Below are positions 16,601-24,897 of a stretch of 64,000 bases of DNA, piece after piece. Source of the DNA: Pseudonocardia sp. N23 (lineage in GTDB: Bacteria > Actinomycetota > Actinomycetes > Mycobacteriales > Pseudonocardiaceae); NCBI RefSeq assembly GCF_002583555.1, contig NZ_BEGX01000001.1, forward strand, positions 1 to 64,000, in the 5' to 3' direction. The notes beneath the pieces were generated by a model. The model saw only the letters and a list, made by a program, of their open reading frames with translations. It was not told the origin of the DNA and ran no database searches. A program made the position numbers and the translations under genes. How positions within the stretch are numbered: position 1 is the stretch's first letter; each line of letters opens with the position of its first letter.

Positions 16601-17001
16601 GCCTGGAGGTCGACGGCGAAGGCCGTCCCGTCGTCGTCGACGTCAAGACGGGCAAGACCGCGGTCAGTGCCCGGGCCGCCGCCGAGCACCCGCAGCTGGC
16701 CGTCTACCAGCTCGCAGCCGCGCTCGGCGCGTTCGGCCGGCTCCTCGAGAAGGGCGTCACCCCCGGCGGCGCCCGGCTGGTGTACCTGGCCGACCGCAAG
16801 GCGAGCGGCCAGGCCAAGGAACCGTCGCAGCCCCCGCTCGACGCGGCCGAGCTGGCCCGCTGGCGCGGCGTCGTCGCCACCTGCGCGCAGGAGACGTCGG
16901 GCTCGGCGTTCGTCGCCCGGGTCAGCGCCGACTGCGACCGCTGCCCGGTCCGCACCAGCTGCCCCGCGCGCGAGGCCGGACGGCCGGTGACGGCGCCGTG
17001 A
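13663..17001 (+). CDS. adnA: AdnA-type ATP-dependent DNA helicase-nuclease
   Basis: AdnA is one half of the actinobacterial AdnAB motor-nuclease that resects double-strand breaks, comparable to RecBCD or AddAB. The 1112-residue protein has Walker A GPGTGKT (residues 54-60), Walker B with DDAQDLDP near 280, later UvrD motifs (LLTAHGARGRQWQVV; RRLFYVACTRA) and a C-terminal RecB-type nuclease with VVDVKTGKTA near 990. Cys near 851 (MGCPLRW) and CDRCPVRTSC near 1090 form a C...CxxCx5C pattern like the Fe-S nuclease of AddB. GTG 13663 is chosen because homology begins at RVLAHAAGPLRVVGGPG; the upstream open frame is shadow. adnB overlaps by GTGA. Confidence 0.92.
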   Translation: MARSPSPRTAAAPRRGRAPLLVRGAVAPAGAPTWDDAARRVLAHAAGPLRVVGGPGTGKTTLLLASLAERIREGVAPENMLVLVGSRRAAVDMREKLTPLLHPDGGDPESTTRELLVRTVHSYAFGVLRLHAARHGDPPPRLLAGAEQDVVVRELLAGEIEGVAPDSGWPDRLRPAMGLPGFAAELRELLLRAAERGLGPAELMAVGERHDIDEWRAAGRFFRVYEQVVLLRGAAGRGAPQATAPALDSAELVAAALDTLAADPELRHAEQDRVRHLFVDDAQDLDPQQMELVGALGSTASTTLLAGDADQAVLMFRGADPQGLRAVEAETVVLDVDHRSAPVVRAAGERLAARLPGAGDGRSRRGPAGEDAEAGEVLVRVFGSVAAEAAWIADRLRRAHLVDGVPWSEMAVLSRSTRRSLPALRRALVASGVPIAAPPDELPLGRQPAVVPLLMVLRAATRPEELDADAAAALLTSPLGSGDPMRMRRLRRGLLRLHAAAGPSPDEGTAGFADVGADVVSSDPLLVAALRAAVAGDVDPLATLPPSETAPLRRVGALLATAGAAAREGNSVEEVLWRVWQQSGLGDRWAESSGRAGPVGAAADRDLDAVLALFDAAARYSDLLPGADVGGFADHLADQQLPGDSMAARAPTGDAVSLLTAHGARGRQWQVVAVPGVQEGAWPDLRLRGSLLGTERLVDLLAGIAEPDARVSGVAPLLAEERRLFYVACTRAAHTLLVSAVQGEDEQPSRFLDELDPLPAGPGEARTVHRPSRSLVLAELVGELRRAVSTPGDPDRRERAAVQLARLAAENVPGAHPDDWYGLAPVSTEAPLRVPGEIVPVSPSDVERIMGCPLRWVLERHGGGEIGALAAVTGSLVHALVQSASAGADPAELEHALRSAWSRLDAGAPWYGRRELDRVRAMLAAFDDWVRTSRADGLRLVAVEEAVRLDLPVEGDVPGQQPEVGRAQGPWLQLRGRVDRLEVDGEGRPVVVDVKTGKTAVSARAAAEHPQLAVYQLAAALGAFGRLLEKGVTPGGARLVYLADRKASGQAKEPSQPPLDAAELARWRGVVATCAQETSGSAFVARVSADCDRCPVRTSCPAREAGRPVTAP

Positions 17002-20000
17002 CCCTCACCCCCACCTCGCTGGCTGCGGCGCTCGGCCTGCCCCCGCCCACCGACGAGCAGGCCGCCGTCATCGCCGCGCCGGCGCGGCCCGCGCTGGTGG
17101 TCGCCGGGGCCGGGGCGGGCAAGACGGAGACGATGGCCGCCCGGGTGGTCTGGCTGGTCGCCACCGGTCAGGTCCTGCCCGAGCAGGTCCTCGGCCTCAC
17201 GTTCACCCGCAAGGCGGCCCAGCAGCTCGGGCAGCGCGTCCGGGCCCGGCTGCGCCGCCTCGCCGGGTCGCCGCTGCTCGACGAGCTCGACCCCACCGGC
17301 GTCCGGCGCAACGCCGTGGCCGCCGGGGAGCCCACCGTCTCGACCTACCACGCCTACGCCGGGCGGCTCGTCGCCGAACACGCGCTGCGGCTGCCCGCCG
17401 AACCGGCCGCACGGCTGCTCACCGAGACGGCGTCGTGGCAGCTGGCGCACCGCGTCGTCTCCACCTGGGCCGACGACCTGGAGATCGACCGCGTCCCGGC
17501 CACGGTCACGGGCTACCTCCTCGCGCTCGCCGGGGAGATCGGCGAGCACCTCGCCGACCCGGCCGACGTGCGCACGCTCGCCGCGGCGATGGCCGACGCG
17601 CTGGAGAACGCGCCGCGCGCCAAGGGACAGCGCGCCGAACCGTCGCAGACCTACAAGCGCTGGATCGCCGCCCAGCGGATGCGGGTCGAGCTGCTCCCGC
17701 TGGTGGAGGCGTTCTCCGCGCGCAAGCGGGCCGAACGCACGATCGACTTCGCCGACCAGATGGCCGTCGCCGCCCGCGTCGCGGCCGACCATCCCGAGGT
17801 CGGGGAGGCCGAACGCGGCACGTACCGGGCCGTCCTGCTCGACGAGTACCAGGACACCGGGCACGCCCAGCGCGTCCTGCTCCGCGCTCTGTTCGGGCGC
17901 ATCCCCGGCGCCCCGGCCCGCGACGACGACCTGTCGGTCACGGCCGTCGGTGACCCCTGCCAGTCGATCTACGGCTGGCGCGGCGCCAGCGCCGGGAACC
18001 TCGCCCGGTTCCGCACCGACTTCCCCGCGGGTGACGACCCCGCCGACGAGTACGGCCTGCTCACCAGCTTCCGCAACCCGCCGGAGGTCCTCGCGCTGGC
18101 CAACGCCGTCTCCGAGCCGCTGCGGACCGGGCCCGGCGCCGTCGGGGTGGGGGAGCTGCGGGCCGGTCCCACTGCCGCCGACGGCCACGTCCGCGCCGCG
18201 CTGCTGCCCGACATCGACGCCGAGGTCGCGTGGATGGCCGACGCGGTCGCCGGACAGTGGAGCGCGGCCGCGGCCGAGGGCCGCGACGCGCCGACATCGG
18301 CGGTGCTCGTCCGGCGCCGCGCCGACATGGACGCGATCGCCGCCGCGCTGCGGGCCCGCGGGCTGCCGGTCGAGGTCGTCGGTCTCGGGGGGCTGCTCGA
18401 CACCCCCGAGGTGCGCGACCTGGTCAGCGCCCTGCGCCTGGTCGCCGACCCGCTGGCCGGGCCCGCGGCGATGCGGCTGCTCACCGGCGCCCGGTTCCGG
18501 CTCGGCGTCGCCGACCTCGCCGCGCTGTGGGCCCGCGCCCGCGAGCTCGCCCCACCGATGGGCGGGCGCGGTCCCGGCCCGCTCAGCCCCGCCGACCTGG
18601 CCCTCGGCGCGTTGCCGGGGGAGCAGGCGGAGCAGGCCGGCATCGTCGACGCCCTCGACGACCCCGGCCCGCCCGAGCAGTACTCGCCCGCCGGGTTCGA
18701 CCGCATCCGCCGTCTCGGGCGCGACCTGCTGTGGCTGCGCTCCCGGCTCTCGGCCCCGCTCACCGACCTGGTCGCCGACGCCGAACGTCTCCTCCTGCTC
18801 GACACCGAGGCCGCCTCCCGGCCCGGCCCCGTGGGCCGCGCGCATCTCGACGCCTTCGCCGACACCGTCGCCGAGTTCTCCGCCGGCGCCCAGGTCGCGT
18901 CCCTGACCGCGTTGCTCGACTACCTCGAGACCGCCGAACAGGCCGAGGACGGCCTCACCCCCGGCGAGATCGAGGTGACGCCCGACCGCGTCCAGGTCCT
19001 CACCGTGCACGCCGCCAAGGGCCTGGAGTGGGAGGTCGTCGCCGTCCCGCACCTGGTCGCGCAGGTGTTCCCGGGCCGCAAGATCGGCGGCGACTGGCTC
19101 ACCTCACCGGCCGACCTGCCCGTCCCGCTGCGCGGCGACGCCGCCGACCTGCCCGCCTTCACGCTGCCCCCGGCGGGCGACCGCAAGCAGCTCACCGACG
19201 CCGTCACCGGTCACCAGGAGGCGCTCGACGCCCGGCGGCTCGTCGAGGAACGCCGGCTGTTCTACGTCGCCCTCACCCGCGCGGAACGCGTCCTGCTGCT
19301 GTCGGGGCACCGCTGGGGAACCCTCGGCGACCGGCCGCGCGAGCCCTCGGAGTTCCTGCTGCAGGTAGCCGGGGAGATGCCCGCCGCGGGCGGACGCGTC
19401 GAGGCGTGGGCGCCGGAGCCCGCCGAGGGCGAGACCAACCCCGCGAACGACCGCCTCGTCACGGCCGAGTGGCCGGCCGACCCGCTCGGCGCCCGCTCGC
19501 CCGACGTCCACGCCGGGGCCGATCTCGTCCGCTCCGCGCTGCGCGACCTCGCGGCCGCGCGGGAACGCGAGGCCGAGGACCGCGCGGCCGCCGCCGACGC
19601 GGGCGCCCAGCTCGACCTGCTGCCGCCGCCGGAGGACGAGCCCGGGCCCGAGCCGGACAACGACGGCGACCCCGAGGGCTGGGCCGCCGACGTCGACGTC
19701 CTGCTCGCCGAACGCGCCGCCGCCCGCGCCCGGCCGACCGTCGAGCTCCCCGCGCACTTCTCGGTGAGCCAGCTCGTCGAGCTCGCCGCGGACCCGGACG
19801 CCCTCGCCGCCCGCCTGCGCCGCCCGCTGCCGTTGCCCCCCAACCCGCACGCCCGTCGCGGCACCGCCTTCCACGCCTGGCTGGAGCAGCGCTTCGGCGC
19901 CGCCGGGCTCATGGATCTCGACGACCTGCCCGGCGCCGCCGACGACGGCGCCGCCTCCGACGACGCACTCGAGGATCTGCAGGCCGCGTTCCTCGCCTCG

Positions 20001-20345
20001 GAGTGGGCCGACCGGCGGCCCGTCGAGGTCGAGGTGCCGTTCGAGACCGTGATCGCGGGGATCGCCGTGCGGGGGCGGATGGACGCCGTGTTCCCCGACC
20101 CCGACGGCGGGTTCACCGTCGTCGACTGGAAGACGGGCCCGCCGCCCGAGGAGGCGCGGCTCGGGCCGCTGGCGGTGCAGCTCGCCGCCTACCGGCTGGC
20201 CTGGGCCGCGTTGGCCGGGGTGGAGCCGGAGCGGGTGCGGGCGGTGTTCCACTACGTCCGGTCGGGCCGCACCCTGCGCCCCGCCGACCTCCTCGACGCC
20301 GACGGCCTGCGCGCCCTCCTCGACGCGGTCCCGGCCCCGGCCTGA
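16998..20345 (+). CDS. adnB: AdnB-type ATP-dependent DNA helicase-nuclease
   Basis: This is the second subunit of AdnAB, 1115 residues. It shows the Q motif PTDEQAAVI, Walker A GAGAGKT (37-43), TFTRKAAQQLGQR (motif Ia), LLDEYQDTG (Walker B, near 280), GDPCQSIYGWRGA (motif III), [14 protein letters not shown] and RLFYVALTRAERV (motifs V-VI). The C-terminal PD-(D/E)XK nuclease has RRGTAFHAWLEQRFG, MDAVFPDPDGGFTVVDWKTG and QLAAYRLAW. Between helicase and nuclease lies an acidic linker (PPPEDEPGPEPDNDGD). The GTG start overlaps the adnA stop. AdnB usually provides the main motor for end resection. Confidence 0.93.
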   Translation: MTLTPTSLAAALGLPPPTDEQAAVIAAPARPALVVAGAGAGKTETMAARVVWLVATGQVLPEQVLGLTFTRKAAQQLGQRVRARLRRLAGSPLLDELDPTGVRRNAVAAGEPTVSTYHAYAGRLVAEHALRLPAEPAARLLTETASWQLAHRVVSTWADDLEIDRVPATVTGYLLALAGEIGEHLADPADVRTLAAAMADALENAPRAKGQRAEPSQTYKRWIAAQRMRVELLPLVEAFSARKRAERTIDFADQMAVAARVAADHPEVGEAERGTYRAVLLDEYQDTGHAQRVLLRALFGRIPGAPARDDDLSVTAVGDPCQSIYGWRGASAGNLARFRTDFPAGDDPADEYGLLTSFRNPPEVLALANAVSEPLRTGPGAVGVGELRAGPTAADGHVRAALLPDIDAEVAWMADAVAGQWSAAAAEGRDAPTSAVLVRRRADMDAIAAALRARGLPVEVVGLGGLLDTPEVRDLVSALRLVADPLAGPAAMRLLTGARFRLGVADLAALWARARELAPPMGGRGPGPLSPADLALGALPGEQAEQAGIVDALDDPGPPEQYSPAGFDRIRRLGRDLLWLRSRLSAPLTDLVADAERLLLLDTEAASRPGPVGRAHLDAFADTVAEFSAGAQVASLTALLDYLETAEQAEDGLTPGEIEVTPDRVQVLTVHAAKGLEWEVVAVPHLVAQVFPGRKIGGDWLTSPADLPVPLRGDAADLPAFTLPPAGDRKQLTDAVTGHQEALDARRLVEERRLFYVALTRAERVLLLSGHRWGTLGDRPREPSEFLLQVAGEMPAAGGRVEAWAPEPAEGETNPANDRLVTAEWPADPLGARSPDVHAGADLVRSALRDLAAAREREAEDRAAAADAGAQLDLLPPPEDEPGPEPDNDGDPEGWAADVDVLLAERAAARARPTVELPAHFSVSQLVELAADPDALAARLRRPLPLPPNPHARRGTAFHAWLEQRFGAAGLMDLDDLPGAADDGAASDDALEDLQAAFLASEWADRRPVEVEVPFETVIAGIAVRGRMDAVFPDPDGGFTVVDWKTGPPPEEARLGPLAVQLAAYRLAWAALAGVEPERVRAVFHYVRSGRTLRPADLLDADGLRALLDAVPAPA

Positions 20346-20412
20346 CCGCCGCAGCCGGGCTCGACCGCCGCGCGGCGCGGCCCGTCGCAGTACGGAACCC
20401 CGGGGACGGGAG

Positions 20413-20786
20413 TCAGGCCGCCAGGTCGGCGAACCGGACCACGGCGACGAAGACGCCCAGCGCGGCGAGGACCAGGGCGGGGTGATGCCACCGAACTCTT
20501 TGCGGCGGACGTGCACCACGGCCGCACCGATCAGCACCAGGGCGAGCGCGGCACCGGCGATCGGGGTGAGGTCGGGCACGATCCCGAGTGCCCAGGGCAG
20601 GACCAGGCCGATCGCGCCGAGCACCTCGACGAGCCCGATGAGTGTGACGGCGTTGTCGCTGAAGTCCTCCGGCCACGCCACGTTGCCCGAGACGAGGTCC
20701 TTGCGACTGCGGGTGAGCTTCGTGCCACCGGCGCCGAGCATCGCCAGAGCCGGCAGAATCTGGACGATCCACGCCGCGACTCCCAC
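20413..20786 (-). pseudogene. DoxX family membrane protein gene with a one-base frameshift
   Basis: From GTG 20786 the frame encodes a typical small DoxX protein with four hydrophobic segments (IVQILPALAMLGAGGTKL; VTLIGLVEVLGAIGLVLPWA; AGAALALVLIGAAVVHV; then VRRKEFGGIT). After GGIT at about 20481 the expected final helix continues only in another frame (ALVLAALGVFVAVVRFADL, stop at 20413). Restoring one G in the run ccccgccc reunites both parts. In its own frame the first part would run on for hundreds of codons antisense to adnB. The cause is either a recent mutation or a sequence error. It is divergent from a MarR regulator with a palindrome between them. Confidence 0.8.
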
Positions 20787-20835
20787 GACACACCTCCTGA
20801 GTCGAGCGTTCGATCGAGGTGACGACCTCTTGGAA

Positions 20836-20847
20836 TTGAAGCTTCAA
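20836..20847. promoter_or_regulatory. Perfect 12-bp palindrome, candidate MarR operator
   Basis: TTGAAGCTTCAA lies in the 91-bp divergent region between the DoxX-like gene (start 20786) and the MarR gene (start 20878), followed by a partial repeat CAAGTCAAGTC. The position and the AT-rich palindrome suit autoregulation by the adjacent MarR protein and control of doxX. Confidence 0.55.
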
Positions 20848-20877
20848 GTCAAGTCACGCCTCGGTTACGCTGACCGG

Positions 20878-21420
20878 GTGAGCACGCCTGTGGACCCCGA
20901 TCCGGCCGCCGGGCCCGAGACCCGCTGGCTCGACGGCGCCGAGCTGCAGAGCTGGCTCTCGTTCAGCGGAATGCTGCTGACGCTGCCGGGGTTCCTCGAC
21001 GCCCAGCTCCAGCGCGACCAGGACCTGTCGCTGTTCGGCTACCTCGTGATGGCCGGTCTGTCCGACGCGCCCGAGCGCACACTCCGGATGAGCGAGCTGG
21101 CCGTCCTCACCCAGGGGTCGCTGTCGCGGCTGTCCCACGCCGTCGCGAAGCTGGAGCGCCACGGCTGGGTCGTGCGCCGCCCCTGCCCGACCAACGGCCG
21201 CGTCACGATCGCGACGCTCACCGGCGCCGGCGTGGAGAAGCTGGCCGCTGCGGCGCCGGGGCACGTGGCGGCGGTGCGGCGGCTGGTCACCGACCCGCTC
21301 GGGCCGGACCTGTTCGCCGAGCTGGGGGAGGCCTCGCGCCGGATCCTCGACGTCACGACGGGCCCGGGCTACCCGGCGATCCCGCGCCGGACCGACGCGG
21401 GGACGTGCGGTGGGTCCTGA
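20878..21420 (+). CDS. MarR family transcriptional regulator
   Basis: The 180-residue protein has the winged-helix core of MarR: LFGYLVMAGLSDAPERTLRMSELAVLTQGSLSRLSHAVAKLERHGWVVRR, with the wing in CPTNGRVTIATLTGAG, where the usual D-x-R acid is replaced (PTNGR). GTG 20878 is chosen because the MarR core starts about 25 residues later; the open frame upstream is shadow of the divergent gene. It probably represses itself and the divergent DoxX-like gene through the palindrome at 20836-20847. Its ligand is unknown. Confidence 0.87.
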   Translation: MSTPVDPDPAAGPETRWLDGAELQSWLSFSGMLLTLPGFLDAQLQRDQDLSLFGYLVMAGLSDAPERTLRMSELAVLTQGSLSRLSHAVAKLERHGWVVRRPCPTNGRVTIATLTGAGVEKLAAAAPGHVAAVRRLVTDPLGPDLFAELGEASRRILDVTTGPGYPAIPRRTDAGTCGGS

Positions 21421-21472
21421 CCGCACGACCGAAGAGCCTGCACACCGCTGCTGCGGCGGCTAGTTTGCGGCC

Positions 21473-22576
21473 ATGACGGGCAGGATCGTGCTCCTCGGCG
21501 CCACCGGGTACACCGGCGGGCGCACCGCGCAGGCAATGGTCGACCGAGGCCTCGGCCCCGTGCTCGCCGGCCGCGACCCCGACCGGCTGGCCGGGCTCGC
21601 GCAGCGGCTGGGCGGGCTGCTCACCGCCCACGCCGACGTCACCGACCCCGCCTCGATCCGCGCCCTCGTCGAACCCGGCGACGTCCTGGTCTCGACGGTC
21701 GGGCCGTTCCTGCGTCTCGGCGGCCCCGCGGTCGAGGCGGCGATCGACGCGGGCGCGGTCTACCTGGACTCGACGGGCGAGCCGCCGTTCATCCGTGCGG
21801 TCCACGAGACGCACGGACCCGAGGCGGCACGCACGGGCGCGGCGCTGCTCACCGCGTTCGGCAACGACTACGTCCCGGGCGTGCTCGCGGGTGCGCTGGC
21901 GCTGCGGGACGCGGGGGAGGAGGCACGGCGCGTCGATGTCGGCTACTTCCTCAGCGGCGGCGGCCGTGGCCGGGCGTTCTCCCGCGGCACCGTCGACTCC
22001 GTCGTCGGCGTGATGAACCGGCCCGCCTACGCATTCCGCGAGGGTGGGCTGCGCGAGGAACCGGGCGCCTCCCGGATGCGGACGTTCGTCGTCGACGGCC
22101 GCCCGAAGCCCGGCGTGACGATCGGCGCGTCCGAGCAGTTCGCGCTGCCGCGGCTGGCGCCGGGCCTGCGGACGGTCGACGTCTACCTCGGCTGGTTCGG
22201 CGCGGCGAGCGGGGCGATGCACGCCGCGAGCCGCGTGACGCCGCTGCTGGGCAGGATCCCGGGGAGCACGGCGTTGCTGCAGAAGGTCGTCGCCAGGATG
22301 CCTGCCGCGCCGAACGCGGCGACCCTGGGGCGGACGACGTCGCACTTCGTCGCCGAGGTCTTCGACGGCACCGGCACGCTGCTGGCCCGCACGCACCTGA
22401 CCTCGCCCGACGGGTACGCGATCACCGCCGACCTGCTGGCGTGGGGGGCGGGCCGGGCGGCCGAGCACGGCGTCGACGGCGTCGGTGCGCTCGACGCGGT
22501 GGGGGCGTTCGGGCTCGACGCGCTCGTCGCCGGTGCCGCCGAGGCGGGCATCGTCGCAGTTCAGCCCGGCGAGTGA
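21473..22576 (+). CDS. Saccharopine dehydrogenase-like NAD(P)-binding reductase
   Basis: The protein has 367 residues. It begins with a Rossmann motif IVLLGATGYTGGRTAQAM and contains LVSTVGPFLRLGGPAVEAAIDAGAVYLDSTGE, the typical saccharopine dehydrogenase NADP-binding family pattern. In actinobacteria close relatives include trans-acting enoyl reductases of lipid synthesis, but nothing here fixes the substrate. It stands alone, 52 bp after the MarR gene and about 50 bp before the potassium channel gene. Confidence 0.82.
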   Translation: MTGRIVLLGATGYTGGRTAQAMVDRGLGPVLAGRDPDRLAGLAQRLGGLLTAHADVTDPASIRALVEPGDVLVSTVGPFLRLGGPAVEAAIDAGAVYLDSTGEPPFIRAVHETHGPEAARTGAALLTAFGNDYVPGVLAGALALRDAGEEARRVDVGYFLSGGGRGRAFSRGTVDSVVGVMNRPAYAFREGGLREEPGASRMRTFVVDGRPKPGVTIGASEQFALPRLAPGLRTVDVYLGWFGAASGAMHAASRVTPLLGRIPGSTALLQKVVARMPAAPNAATLGRTTSHFVAEVFDGTGTLLARTHLTSPDGYAITADLLAWGAGRAAEHGVDGVGALDAVGAFGLDALVAGAAEAGIVAVQPGE

Positions 22577-22627
22577 TCGTCGACGTCACATCAGCGCCGT
22601 CCTGGCGGCGCGCTACTCTCCGCGACG

Positions 22628-23689
22628 ATGAACGAGCGGTTGCAGCGCAGGGTCCTCGACAGGGAGACCGCCGGCGCCCTGCGGATGCCCGACCCGACCC
22701 TCGGGCCGGTCCTGTCCCTGGTGCGCCGGCTGGCCGTCGCCCTGGGGGCGCTGTTCGCCACCGCCCTGATCGTCTGGCTGTCGCGTGAGGGCTACGTCGA
22801 CAACAACGACGACGGCAGCGGCATCTCGTTCCTCGACGCCCTCTACTACGCGACCGTCTCGCTCTCGACGACCGGCTACGGCGACATCGTGCCGGTCACG
22901 AACGCGACGCGGCTGGTCACGACGGTGGTCATCACACCGTTGCGGCTGCTCTTCCTCATCGTCCTGGTCGGCACCACCGTGGAACTGCTCACGGAACGCT
23001 CGCGCCAGGCGTACCGCATCTCCCGCTGGAGGTCACGCGTGCGCGACCACACGATCGTCGTCGGCTACGGCACCAAGGGCCGCGCCGCGGTCGACACGCT
23101 GCTCGGGGACGGTGCGGACCCGTCGGAGATCGTCGTCGTCGACACCGACCGCACGCAGCTCGACGCGGCGTCCGCGCTCGGACTGATCACCGTGAACGGC
23201 AACGCGACCCGGTCGAGCGTGCTGCGCGTCGCGGGAGTGCCGTACGCGTCGGCGATCGTGATCGCGACGAACCGCGACGACACCGCGGTGCTGGTCACGT
23301 TGACCGCGCGCGAGCTGGCACCGAAGGTCACGATCGTCGCGGCCGTCCGGGAGTCGGAGAACGTGCACCTGCTGCGGCAGTCCGGCGCGAACTCGGTCAT
23401 CGTCTCGGCGGAGACGGCGGGCCGGCTCCTCGGTGTGGCGACCACGACCCCGAGCGTCGTCGAGGTCATCGAGGACCTGCTCACCCCCGACGCGGGCTTC
23501 GCGATCAGCGAGCGGCCCGTCGAGGAGACCGAGATCGGCGGTTCGCCGCGGCACCTGCCCGACATCGTGCTGGGCGTGGTGCGCAACAACGTGCTCGTCC
23601 GGGTCGACTCGGCGGCGGTCGACGCGCTGGAGCGCGGCGACCGTCTCCTCTACGTGCGCAAGGCGTCCCCGGCCGACGAGGACGACTGA
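22628..23689 (+). CDS. Potassium channel with RCK (TrkA-N/TrkA-C) domain
   Basis: The protein has 353 residues with two membrane segments (LVRRLAVALGALFATALIVWL and LVTTVVITPLRLLFLIVLVG) flanking a pore loop with the selectivity filter TTGYGD near residue 82. The cytoplasmic RCK N-domain starts near 140 (IVVGYGTKGRAAVDTLL, a Rossmann GxGxxG that binds nucleotide), and an RCK C-domain ends the protein. It mediates K+ flux gated by a cytoplasmic ligand. The equivalent in the M. tuberculosis block containing adnAB is Rv3200c. A 40-nt hairpin repeat begins 5 bases after its stop. Confidence 0.92.
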   Translation: MNERLQRRVLDRETAGALRMPDPTLGPVLSLVRRLAVALGALFATALIVWLSREGYVDNNDDGSGISFLDALYYATVSLSTTGYGDIVPVTNATRLVTTVVITPLRLLFLIVLVGTTVELLTERSRQAYRISRWRSRVRDHTIVVGYGTKGRAAVDTLLGDGADPSEIVVVDTDRTQLDAASALGLITVNGNATRSSVLRVAGVPYASAIVIATNRDDTAVLVTLTARELAPKVTIVAAVRESENVHLLRQSGANSVIVSAETAGRLLGVATTTPSVVEVIEDLLTPDAGFAISERPVEETEIGGSPRHLPDIVLGVVRNNVLVRVDSAAVDALERGDRLLYVRKASPADEDD

Positions 23690-23693
23690 TCCC

Positions 23694-23733
23694 GTGAGCG
23701 GCGAGGGTCGCCGCAGCGACTGCTGCCACTCAC
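23694..23733. repeat. 40-nt hairpin repeat, copy 1
   Basis: Two 18-nt arms surround the tetraloop CGCA. The left arm is GTGAGCGGCGAGGGTCGC. This copy is the most degenerate: 13 Watson-Crick pairs, two wobbles and three mismatches. It lies 5 bases after the potassium channel stop and could act as a terminator. Copies 2 and 3 are at 51091-51130 and 61902-61941. Confidence 0.8.
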
Positions 23734-23775
23734 GAGCGCGGAACGCGTGCCGTTCCGTCCCCGTGCCGGTCTGCG

Positions 23776-24897
23776 TCATGGTGCCCCGACCAGCTCCCTG
23801 ACGACGCCGATCGCCGCGCCCCGCAGCGCCGCGTCCCGGGCGACGGCCGCGCGCAGCACCCGCACCGGCGGCCGGGCGAGCACCCGGGCCCGCAGCGCGG
23901 CACCGACCCGTTCGACCAGCGCGTCCCCGAGCCGGGCGTAGACCCCGCCGAGGACGACGGCGGGCAGGTCGAGCAGGTTGACCGCTCCCGCGAGCGCGAC
24001 GCCCAGCGCGTCGGCGGCGACGTCGAGCGCGGCCCCCGGCTCCCGGACCAGCTCGTCGACGTCGGCCGCCCCCGCGGCGCGCAACAGCGCGGTGACCCCG
24101 GCGACGGTCTCCAGGCAGCCGGTCCCGCCGCAGGTGCAGGCGCGCCCACCGGGGTCGACGACGACGTGCCCCAGCTCGCCGGCCCGCCCACCGGCACCGT
24201 GGAACAGTCGCCCGTCGAGGACGATGCCGGCGCCGACACCCACACCCCCGGACACGAACAGCATGTCGCGCAGGGCCTGCCCGTCCCACAGCTCGGCGAG
24301 CGCGGCGAGGTCGGCCTCGTTCGTCGCGCTCACCGGGGCCTCGACGAGGCTGCCGAACAGCTCGGCGACGCCGACGTCCTGCCAGCGCGGCAGGTTGGGG
24401 GCGCGCTGCAGCACCCCGTCGGGGGTGACGACGCCGGGCAGCGCCACCCGCACCCCGGCGACGGGCAGCCCGGCCTCGGCCACGACGTCGCGGACGATGT
24501 CGGCGGCCCGGCGCAGCCCGTGGGCGGGGTCGTGGCGCCGATGGTCGGACGGGACGCGGCGGACGGCCCGGACGGTGCCGGTGAGGTCCGCGACGCAGGC
24601 GCCGACGTCGTCGACGCCGATCTCGACGCCGACCCCGCAGGGCCCCGACGGGTTGAGCTGCAACGGGTTCGCGGGCCTGCCGCGACCACCGCGCGGTGCC
24701 TCCCGTTCGACGAGCATGCCGTCGGCGAGCAGGTCGTCGACGAGCGAGGAGACCGTCCCGCGGGTGAGGCCGGTGTGTGCGGCGACGGCCGCCCGCGACG
24801 CCGGCGCGCCCGCCACCGCGGTGAGCACGAGCCCACGGTTGTGCCGGCGCACTGTTGCCGGACCCGCCGGATGCGCCTCGGACGGGAGCGGTGTCAC
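23776..24897 (-). CDS. xylR: ROK family transcriptional regulator, probable xylose repressor
   Basis: The 373-residue protein combines an N-terminal winged helix ([44 protein letters not shown]) with a ROK sugar-kinase-like domain. The ROK zinc motif [10 protein letters not shown] lies near residue 265 and the glycine-rich [15 protein letters not shown] precedes it. GTG 24897 overlaps the xylB stop by GTGA, and the operon order xylA-xylB-regulator supports a xylose-responsive repressor. Its probable target is the inverted repeat at 27512-27526 upstream of xylA. Xylose or a sugar phosphate is the expected inducer (inference). Confidence 0.87.
   Translation of the reverse strand: MTPLPSEAHPAGPATVRRHNRGLVLTAVAGAPASRAAVAAHTGLTRGTVSSLVDDLLADGMLVEREAPRGGRGRPANPLQLNPSGPCGVGVEIGVDDVGACVADLTGTVRAVRRVPSDHRRHDPAHGLRRAADIVRDVVAEAGLPVAGVRVALPGVVTPDGVLQRAPNLPRWQDVGVAELFGSLVEAPVSATNEADLAALAELWDGQALRDMLFVSGGVGVGAGIVLDGRLFHGAGGRAGELGHVVVDPGGRACTCGGTGCLETVAGVTALLRAAGAADVDELVREPGAALDVAADALGVALAGAVNLLDLPAVVLGGVYARLGDALVERVGAALRARVLARPPVRVLRAAVARDAALRGAAIGVVRELVGAP

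Noticed and set aside
20413..20786. Programmed frameshifting in the DoxX gene
   Set aside because: No slippery heptamer or downstream pseudoknot is obvious, and DoxX proteins are not known to use it. A simple base loss explains the data.
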